From Candidatus Moraniibacteriota bacterium (lineage in GTDB: Bacteria > Patescibacteriota > Minisyncoccia > Moranbacterales > UBA9337), in contig JAGYNK010000100.1 of NCBI GenBank assembly GCA_018400055.1, forward strand, positions 1 to 10,321: a stretch of 10,321 nucleotides of DNA, read 5' to 3'. Shown here piece by piece: positions 6,349 through 10,321 of the stretch. Under the pieces are notes generated by a model. The model was not told the DNA's origin. It was given only the letters and a program-made list of their open reading frames with translations, and did no database searches. The first letter of the stretch is position 1. Each line of letters begins with the position of its first letter. A program made the position numbers and the translations under genes.

Positions 6349-6513
6349 ATGGATTATGAAGAAAAACAAGAAAAAGAATCTGATGAAAAAATTTTTACTC
6401 CCGAAAAAGAATTTGAGAGAATAGATTGCATTCGCCCTGATTTGCATCATGACAGAGATAGCGATGATGTGAAAAGGGCGGGTGTTGTTTTAAGGGGTAC
6501 CGCAAATCATTGA
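6349..6513 (+). CDS. Unrecognised 54-aa acidic protein, last gene of the small operon
   Basis: This short ORF starts MDYEEKQEKESDEKIF and ends VVLRGTANH. It is preceded by GGAGA (6336-6340) 8 nt from the ATG and lies 4 nt after the stop of the 83-aa gene. A clear intrinsic terminator begins 5 nt after its own stop, which supports real translation. The N-terminal half is dominated by Glu, Lys and Asp and is probably disordered. The middle has a Cys and the His/Asp-rich stretch PDLHHDRDSDD (30-40). No family is recognised. The His/Asp patch could bind metal, but that is speculation. Confidence 0.65.
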   Translation: MDYEEKQEKESDEKIFTPEKEFERIDCIRPDLHHDRDSDDVKRAGVVLRGTANH

Positions 6514-6518
6514 TTTAT

Positions 6519-6548
6519 AAGGATTGGCTAATGCGCCAATCCTTTTTT
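6519..6548 (+). terminator. Intrinsic terminator of the small-gene operon
   Basis: AAGGATTGGC (6519-6528) and GCCAATCCTT (6535-6544) form a perfect 10-bp stem with a 6-nt loop followed by six Ts (6543-6548). It directly follows the 54-aa gene and separates this operon from comEC. Confidence 0.88.
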
Positions 6549-6591
6549 ATTTGTTATAATTGATTTGAATTAAAAAATTATAAATTTTACC

Positions 6592-6717
6592 GTCATTGCG
6601 AGGAGCGAAGCGACGTGGCAATCTCAGTATATTTCCACTAGATTTATTTAATGCTGATGCTAATTGAAGGGGATTGCCACGCTTCACTCCATTTCATTTC
6701 GTTTCGCTCGCAATGAC
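6592..6717. repeat. Dispersed inverted repeat, full copy B (GTCATTGCGAG family)
   Basis: The outer arms GTCATTGCGAG (6592-6602) and CTCGCAATGAC (6707-6717) are perfectly complementary. So are the inner arms CGTGGCAATC (6614-6623) and GATTGCCACG (6672-6681). The nested arrangement allows a long cruciform. A truncated relative lies at 45-120. It occupies most of the gap between the terminator at 6548 and comEC at 6744 and ends about 27 nt before the comEC start. It encodes no transposase; it resembles a non-autonomous REP/MITE-like element. Confidence 0.8.
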
Positions 6718-6743
6718 ATTTCATAATTTAAAACAATTAATTT

Positions 6744-8276
6744 ATGACTAAGTCTAAAATTTTTCTAATTTTATCTTTAAATTTTGCGGCAGGCGTTTTC
6801 GTAAAATCTTTTTTTGATGTTGGTTTGGCGCTAATTTATTTCCTGCTTGTTTTGGCGCTAACATTTTTTATTCTGGGATATAGAAATAAATTTGCCCGGG
6901 TTGTAATTTTTGCGGTCTTGTTTTTTATTGCGGGAATTTGGAGGACGGAAATGGATTTAAAAAATCTGGAAAGGTTAAATCTTGACGGAAAAAATATTTC
7001 CGCAGAGGCGGAAGTGGTAAAAGAGCCGGAGCAGAAAGAAAAATATCAGAAAGTCGTGGTAGAAATCATCCCCTCTGTCCCTGCCTCGCCGGCAGGCAGG
7101 CTTCGGACATCTCCCCCTTCCCAGTTGTACAACGGGACACAGCAAAAAGAGGGAGAGGATTTAAGATTGTTAATTAACGCCGATCCGTATTTGGAAATAA
7201 GTTACGGCGATGTGTTAAGAATAGACTGCTTCTTGGAAATTCCGGAAAATTTTTCCGAAGATTTTGATTACAGAATGTATTTGGCGAAAGACAAAATATA
7301 TTATCTTTGCCAAAATGCTCACATTGAGAAAGCGGGAAGCAACAGAGGCGGAAAAATTTACAGCTTTATTTTAAAGACAAAAAACCTAATGGAAGAAAAA
7401 GTCAATCAAGTGGTTCCTCAACCGCAGGCGGCGCTGGCTAACGGTTTGTTGTTCGGGGGTAGCGGTCGGCTTTCCCAAGAAGTAAGTGATAATTTTTCTA
7501 AAACCGGCATGACGCACATTGTGGCGGTTTCCGGCTACAATGTTTCCATCATCGCTGAGTATTTAATTTGGTTGGGAATATTACTGGGGCTTTGGAGAAA
7601 ACAGGCCTTTTGGTTCGCACTGGCGGGAATAATCATTTTCGTGGTGATGATCGGTCTTCCGGCTTCGGCGGTGCGGGCGGGAGTAATGGGGACGCTTCTT
7701 ATTTGGGCGGTGAAAAACGGGAGGTTGGCTAATTCTTATAACGCCATTGTTTTCGCCGGAGCGGTAATGTTATTAATAAATCCTCTGATTTTGCGTTGGG
7801 ATATTGGATTTCAATTGTCTTTTCTGGCGACTTTGGGGATTATAATGCTGGCTCCTTTTTGGGAAAGATATTTTATCAGAAAACATAAAGCATTGGGATT
7901 GACGGAAATATTATTTTTGACCGTTAGCGCGCAAATTTTCGTACTGCCGATTATTTTGCACAACTTTCATAATTTGTCGCTAGTTTCCGTTCCGGCCAAT
8001 CTTTTGATTTTAACCATTGTTCCCATAACTATGTTGTTAGTTTTTTTGACGGCGGTGAGCGGATTTATTTTTTATCCCTTGTCGCTGGCGTTTTCTTGGT
8101 TGGCCTATCTTCCGCTAAAATATGAAATAGAAATCGTAGAAGCGTTAGCCGGTTTGAAATGGGCGAGTTTAGAAATAGAAAATTTTGGGTGGCAAGGGGC
8201 TGTTGCTTGGTATTGTATTTTATTTTTCGGCATTTTTTTCTTAAAACGTAGAATGAAAAATAATAAAATGATATAG
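6744..8276 (+). CDS. comEC: ComEC/Rec2 family DNA-uptake channel, lacking the MBL domain
   Basis: This polytopic inner-membrane protein should carry single-stranded DNA into the cytoplasm during natural transformation. It has 510 aa. The first part (1-66) has about three membrane segments. The OB-fold-like DUF4131 region (about 80-195) includes INADPYLEISYGDVLRIDCF. The competence domain (about 225-500) has the signature FSKTGMTHIVAVSGYNVSII (251-270, usually SGLHV-like), RAGVMGTLLIWA (311-322), and WDIGFQLSFLATLGII (352-367), with multiple hydrophobic helices to residue 500. Canonical ComEC continues into a metallo-beta-lactamase domain; here it ends KRRMKNNKMI and that domain is a separate gene 217 nt downstream. 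Residues about 110-136 derive from inserted palindromic repeat DNA. No SD precedes the ATG. A type IV pilus or comEA gene is not in the window. Confidence 0.92.
   Translation: MTKSKIFLILSLNFAAGVFVKSFFDVGLALIYFLLVLALTFFILGYRNKFARVVIFAVLFFIAGIWRTEMDLKNLERLNLDGKNISAEAEVVKEPEQKEKYQKVVVEIIPSVPASPAGRLRTSPPSQLYNGTQQKEGEDLRLLINADPYLEISYGDVLRIDCFLEIPENFSEDFDYRMYLAKDKIYYLCQNAHIEKAGSNRGGKIYSFILKTKNLMEEKVNQVVPQPQAALANGLLFGGSGRLSQEVSDNFSKTGMTHIVAVSGYNVSIIAEYLIWLGILLGLWRKQAFWFALAGIIIFVVMIGLPASAVRAGVMGTLLIWAVKNGRLANSYNAIVFAGAVMLLINPLILRWDIGFQLSFLATLGIIMLAPFWERYFIRKHKALGLTEILFLTVSAQIFVLPIILHNFHNLSLVSVPANLLILTIVPITMLLVFLTAVSGFIFYPLSLAFSWLAYLPLKYEIEIVEALAGLKWASLEIENFGWQGAVAWYCILFFGIFFLKRRMKNNKMI
7071..7151. 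repeat. Apparent repeat insertion in frame within comEC
   Basis: This stretch is GC-rich and palindromic inside an AT-rich gene. CTGCC and GGCAG flank a 5-nt centre (about 7081-7095). The core GCCGGCAGGCAGGC is shared with the repeat at 1-47, and GTTGTACAAC (7124-7133) is a second perfect palindrome. It encodes a Pro/Ser/Gly-rich segment (SVPASPAGRLRTSPPSQL) that breaks the OB-fold strand pattern, between VVVEI and LRLLINADPY. The boundaries are approximate. The reading frame stays open through it. Confidence 0.6.
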
Positions 8277-8340
8277 ACGCTTAATTTAAAAATGATTTTT
8301 TTCTCTTGTATTGCGTGCATTGCGCTGAACAAAATTAGGT

Positions 8341-8378
8341 TTATACCATTTTGTTGCGGTCGCAACAAAATGGTATAA
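8341..8378. repeat. Perfect palindrome (18-bp arms) between comEC and the MBL gene
   Basis: TTATACCATTTTGTTGCG (8341-8358) is exactly complementary to CGCAACAAAATGGTATAA (8361-8378), with GT as the centre. The core GTTGCG/CGCAAC is shared with the element at 4059-4096. There is no T-run after the stem. It lies in the 217-nt gap that splits ComEC. The rest of that gap is AT-rich, with short ATTACTA repeats near 8461-8490 and no gene. Confidence 0.9.
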
Positions 8379-8379
8379 T
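8351..8379 (+). promoter_or_regulatory. Candidate extended -10 promoter inside the palindrome
   Basis: TGGTATAAT (8371-8379) is a perfect extended -10 (TGnTATAAT). A weak -35, TTGTTG, lies at 8351-8356 with 17-nt spacing. It would transcribe the MBL gene from about 115 nt upstream. By symmetry the opposite strand reads TGGTATAAA, so the element could fire both ways. Confidence 0.4.
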
Positions 8380-8493
8380 GAAATAAAAATATATTTTCCA
8401 AATTTTTTTCGGTATTCTTAAAAGGTTAGGGTTTTTTAAATTTAACTCATTCTTAATCCCAATTACTAATTACTAGTTGCTGATTACTATCTT

Positions 8494-9360
8494 ATGCAAA
8501 ACAGAAAATTAATTTATGGCTTGTTGGGTATGCTGTTTGTTAGCGGCTTGATTTTAGGAGGTATTATTTTGCATTTTAAAAACAGCCAAGGGCTAAAAGT
8601 TATTTTTCTGGATATCGGTCAAGGTGACGCGATCTTAATCGCGCAGGGAAAGAATCAAGTTTTGATTGATGGCGGGAAGAGCGGCAAATTGCTTTTGGAA
8701 AGGCTGGGGAAATTTATTCCTTTTTGGGACAGGCAAATTGAAACGGTTATAGCCACTCATCCCGATCAAGATCATATCGGAGGACTGGCTGATGTGTTGC
8801 GAAATTATGAAGTGGAAACAGTCATAGAAACCAAAGCCCGGAGCCAAACTCAGGTTTATAAAAAATGGGAAGATGAAATAGAAAAAGAAACGGCCCGGAG
8901 GGTGGAGGCAATTAGGGGTGTGAAAATTAAATTTCCTAACGGCGCGCTAATGGAAACCGTTTATCCTTTTTATTCGCTGGCTGATTTTCAATCGAAAGAC
9001 AACAATGAAAACAGCGTAGTTGCCAAATTTGTTTTCGGAGAAAATAAATTTTTATTGACGGGTGATTTGCCAAGCAGTCGGGAAAGTTGGTTGCTGGAAA
9101 ATAATTTGGATTTACGAGCGCAAGTTTTAAAGGCGGGACACCATGGCTCCAAACATTCCTCCGGCGCGGATTTTTTGAAATTTGTGGCTCCTGAAGAAGC
9201 AATTATTTCCGTGGGCAAAAACAGTTACGGACATCCTCATCCGGATGTTTTGGAAAGACTGCGGGAACAGGGAGTTGAATTTTATCGCACGGATGAGAAA
9301 GGTAATATTGTTTATAAGTGCGATAACCAAAATGAAAAATGCGAGCGATATTTTAATTGA
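8494..9360 (+). CDS. Membrane-anchored ComEC-type metallo-beta-lactamase protein
   Basis: This 288-aa protein is the domain normally fused to the C-terminus of ComEC, where it is thought to act as the nuclease that degrades the non-transforming strand. A membrane anchor (about 7-27, IYGLLGMLFVSGLILGGIIL) precedes the MBL fold. FLDIGQGDAILI (38-49) and VLIDGG (56-61) are the family's opening strands. The metal ligands are visible in THPDQDH (His89, Asp91, Asp93, His94), LLTGD (Asp191), AGHHGSKHSS (His216, His217) and YGHPHP (His247, His249). All core residues seem intact, so it should be active. The anchor suggests an outer-face domain working with the ComEC channel encoded just upstream. No SD precedes the ATG; the transcript may be shared with comEC or start in the palindrome at 8341. 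Some annotations would call it a generic MBL hydrolase. Confidence 0.92.
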   Translation: MQNRKLIYGLLGMLFVSGLILGGIILHFKNSQGLKVIFLDIGQGDAILIAQGKNQVLIDGGKSGKLLLERLGKFIPFWDRQIETVIATHPDQDHIGGLADVLRNYEVETVIETKARSQTQVYKKWEDEIEKETARRVEAIRGVKIKFPNGALMETVYPFYSLADFQSKDNNENSVVAKFVFGENKFLLTGDLPSSRESWLLENNLDLRAQVLKAGHHGSKHSSGADFLKFVAPEEAIISVGKNSYGHPHPDVLERLREQGVEFYRTDEKGNIVYKCDNQNEKCERYFN

Positions 9361-9421
9361 AGCGTATCGCTTATCGCGTTGCGCATCGGTTATTTGCTAA
9401 GGGCGGAAAATTGTGATAGAT

Positions 9422-9449
9422 TTGAATTTAGAAATTATTTAATTATTAT
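9422..9449 (+). promoter_or_regulatory. Candidate promoter for ndk
   Basis: TTGAAT (9422-9427) and TATTAT (9444-9449) are 16 nt apart. The start would fall near 9456, right before the ATG at 9459, so the mRNA would be leaderless. The sequence is very AT-rich and the match is modest. Confidence 0.35.
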
Positions 9450-9458
9450 TTAAACATT

Positions 9459-10073
9459 ATGGATAAACATCCCAAAGAAGAAAGAACCTTGGTTATTATA
9501 AAACCGGACGGAGTTCAAAGGTCGTTGATAGGAGAAATTATTAAGCGTTATGAGAGATCGGGCCTGAAACTTATCGCGATGAAAATGTTGATTCCCACGA
9601 AAGAAATGGCCATAAAGCATTATTATGAAGTTGGAGGCGATGCGTGGCTGGAAGAAGTAGGCAGAAAATCACGTGAAAGTTATGAGAAAAAAGGCATAAA
9701 AAGTCCCTTTGCCAATAATATGGAAAACGGAAAAGCCATTATGGAAGCGAACGCTAAATATCTTAGCGCCGGTCCGGTGGTGGCTATGATCTGGCAAGGC
9801 AATCAGGCCGTGGGACTGGTCAGAAAAATTACCGGAGGAACGGAGCCGCTTTCTTCCGATGTGGGAACCATTCGCGGAGATTTTACTTTGGATACTTATC
9901 AAATGGCTGATGCCGGACAAAGAAGCATAAGGAATCTTATTCATGCTTCAGGCAATACCGAAGAGGCCGAGAAAGAAATTCCCATCTGGTTTAAGAAAGA
10001 AGAGATTTTAAAATATAATCACATTCAGGAAAAGATTTTATACGATGTGAATCTGGACGGAATTTTAGAGTAG
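9459..10073 (+). CDS. ndk: Nucleoside diphosphate kinase, long form with two insertions
   Basis: This cytoplasmic enzyme passes the gamma-phosphate of ATP to other nucleoside diphosphates through a phosphohistidine. It has 204 aa against about 130-150 for typical bacterial Ndk. Conserved parts are RTLVIIKPDGVQRSLIGEII (9-28, Lys15), SAGPVVAMIWQG (103-114), VRKITG (121-126), GTIRGDF (136-142, Arg139) and RNLIHAS (158-164, Asn159 and catalytic His162). Two segments exceed the norm: roughly 30 extra residues between HYYE (54-57) and SAGPVV, and about 10 between GTIRGDF and RNLIH. A C-terminal tail past residue 185 is also somewhat long. All catalytic residues appear present, so it should be active. 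It fits metabolically with NrdD, which works on triphosphates. No SD is seen. A terminator follows 19 nt after the stop. Confidence 0.95.
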   Translation: MDKHPKEERTLVIIKPDGVQRSLIGEIIKRYERSGLKLIAMKMLIPTKEMAIKHYYEVGGDAWLEEVGRKSRESYEKKGIKSPFANNMENGKAIMEANAKYLSAGPVVAMIWQGNQAVGLVRKITGGTEPLSSDVGTIRGDFTLDTYQMADAGQRSIRNLIHASGNTEEAEKEIPIWFKKEEILKYNHIQEKILYDVNLDGILE

Positions 10074-10092
10074 ATTTTCTTATTAGCGATAT

Positions 10093-10132
10093 AAAAGAAA
10101 GAATGGCTAGCACTGTTCTTTCTTTTATTTTT
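10093..10132 (+). terminator. Intrinsic terminator after ndk
   Basis: AAAAGAAAGAA (10093-10103) pairs perfectly with TTCTTTCTTTT (10116-10126), an 11-bp stem with a 12-nt loop, followed by ATTTTT. The stem is purine/pyrimidine-biased and AT-rich, hence weaker than a classic terminator. The A-run on the other side could let it act in both directions. Confidence 0.7.
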
Positions 10133-10161
10133 AAAATAGATATGCTATTTTAGTTTATAAT

Positions 10162-10232
10162 CGGGCTGTAGTACAACGGCAGTATGCGCGCATGGGGTGC
10201 GCGTGACCCGGGTTCAATTCCCGGCAGCCCGA
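10162..10232 (+). tRNA. trnP: tRNA-Pro (anticodon GGG)
   Basis: A complete 71-nt cloverleaf is visible. The acceptor stem is CGGGCTG (10162-10168) with CAGCCCG (10225-10231). The D-arm is GTAC/GTAT. The anticodon stem CGCGC/GCGCG encloses the loop ATGGGGT, giving anticodon GGG with G37, as is usual for tRNA-Pro. The T-arm CCGGG/CCCGG has the loop TTCAATT. The discriminator is A (10232) and the first pair is C1-G72, a bacterial tRNA-Pro feature. The 3' CCA is not encoded (ACATAG follows), so it must be added after transcription. It reads CCC and CCU codons. Confidence 0.95.
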
Positions 10233-10250
10233 CATAGAAGGTAAGGGGTT

Positions 10251-10302
10251 TCCGCCCAAGGCGGATTCCGATTTGTAACCAAATTAAAATTTGGACAAAT
10301 CG
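10251..10302. other. Two adjacent hairpins downstream of the tRNA
   Basis: TCCGCC (10251-10256) pairs with GGCGGA (10260-10265) around a 3-nt loop. Then CGATTTGT (10269-10276) pairs with ACAAATCG (10295-10302), enclosing CCAAATT (10279-10285) paired with AATTTGG (10288-10294), with only a 2-nt bulge between the stems. No T-run follows. It may be dispersed repeat DNA, a processing structure in the tRNA transcript, or part of an RNA gene cut by the window end. Confidence 0.55.
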
Positions 10303-10306
10303 ATAA

Positions 10307-10321
10307 CAATTCCCGACAGCC
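10307..10321 (+). repeat. Near copy of the tRNA-Pro 3' end
   Basis: CAATTCCCGACAGCC matches 10215-10229 of the tRNA (CAATTCCCGGCAGCC) at 14 of 15 positions, and the window ends within it. The preceding bases do not form a matching T-stem, so this is not a second intact tRNA. A duplicated tRNA 3' end can mark an integration site. Confidence 0.4.

Noticed and set aside
9344..9371. Hairpin AGCGATA/TATCGCT across the MBL stop codon
   Set aside because: Only 7 bp with a 14-nt loop and no T-run; the surrounding GCG/ATCG words make chance pairing likely.
9182..9400. Overlapping ORF on the plus strand within the MBL gene
   Set aside because: It is out of frame with a gene whose catalytic motifs are clear, and it shows no family features of its own.
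10156..10161. TATAAT directly before tRNA-Pro as its promoter
   Set aside because: The hexamer abuts the first base of the mature tRNA, so transcription would start inside the tRNA. A real promoter must be further upstream, and I see no convincing one.
10300..10321. Second tRNA at the right edge
   Set aside because: The bases before CAATTCCCGACAGCC do not form a T-stem with CCCGA, and no anticodon arm is visible upstream.

Overview
The window looks like a piece of a small-genome, fermentative or anaerobic bacterium, most likely Patescibacteria/CPR (Parcubacteria-like). This is inferred from several things together: moderately AT-rich DNA; mostly short intergenic gaps studded with dispersed palindromes; a thermotogal/archaeal-style class III ribonucleotide reductase with an NrdG2-type activase; a ComEC split into two genes; an unusually long nucleoside diphosphate kinase; a TreT-like glycosyltransferase; and many genes without a Shine-Dalgarno (SD) sequence. 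No 16S or ribosomal protein gene is present, so the placement is tentative.

Layout. Positions 1-182 are a patchwork of three palindromic repeat types. Next come nrdD (228-2408, +) and its radical-SAM activase nrdG (2514-3215, +), which together make deoxynucleotides without oxygen. A free-standing gene for a membrane-anchored helical protein of unknown function (3329-3916, +) has its own promoter and terminator. A repeat-rich convergent gap (3917-4193) separates it from a GT4 glycosyltransferase of the trehalose synthase type (4194-5453, -), whose stop codon lies inside a perfect bidirectional hairpin. Divergent from this is a run of small genes: a single-pass membrane protein (5518-5790), a DUF167/YggU protein (5863-6087), an unrecognised 83-aa protein (6093-6344) and an unrecognised 54-aa acidic protein (6349-6513). 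The run is closed by a strong terminator at 6519-6548.

A large cruciform-type repeat (6592-6717) precedes comEC (6744-8276), the DNA-uptake channel. Its usual C-terminal metallo-beta-lactamase domain is encoded separately at 8494-9360, with its own membrane anchor. A perfect 18-bp-arm palindrome lies between the two genes. An enlarged ndk (9459-10073) follows and ends in a hairpin terminator. Then come tRNA-Pro(GGG) (10162-10232) and, at the right edge, a structured stretch that ends in a near copy of the tRNA 3' end.

Functional themes are nucleotide metabolism (NrdD/NrdG, Ndk) and DNA uptake (ComEC plus MBL). These fit a scavenging, host-dependent lifestyle that imports DNA or nucleotides. 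I did not find a clear new defence or mobile system. The most interesting material is the repeat biology: an apparent in-frame palindromic insertion in comEC, a palindrome carrying promoter motifs at the comEC fission point, and a frame-breaking heptamer in nrdG. The split or enlarged housekeeping proteins and a small unknown operon are also worth attention.
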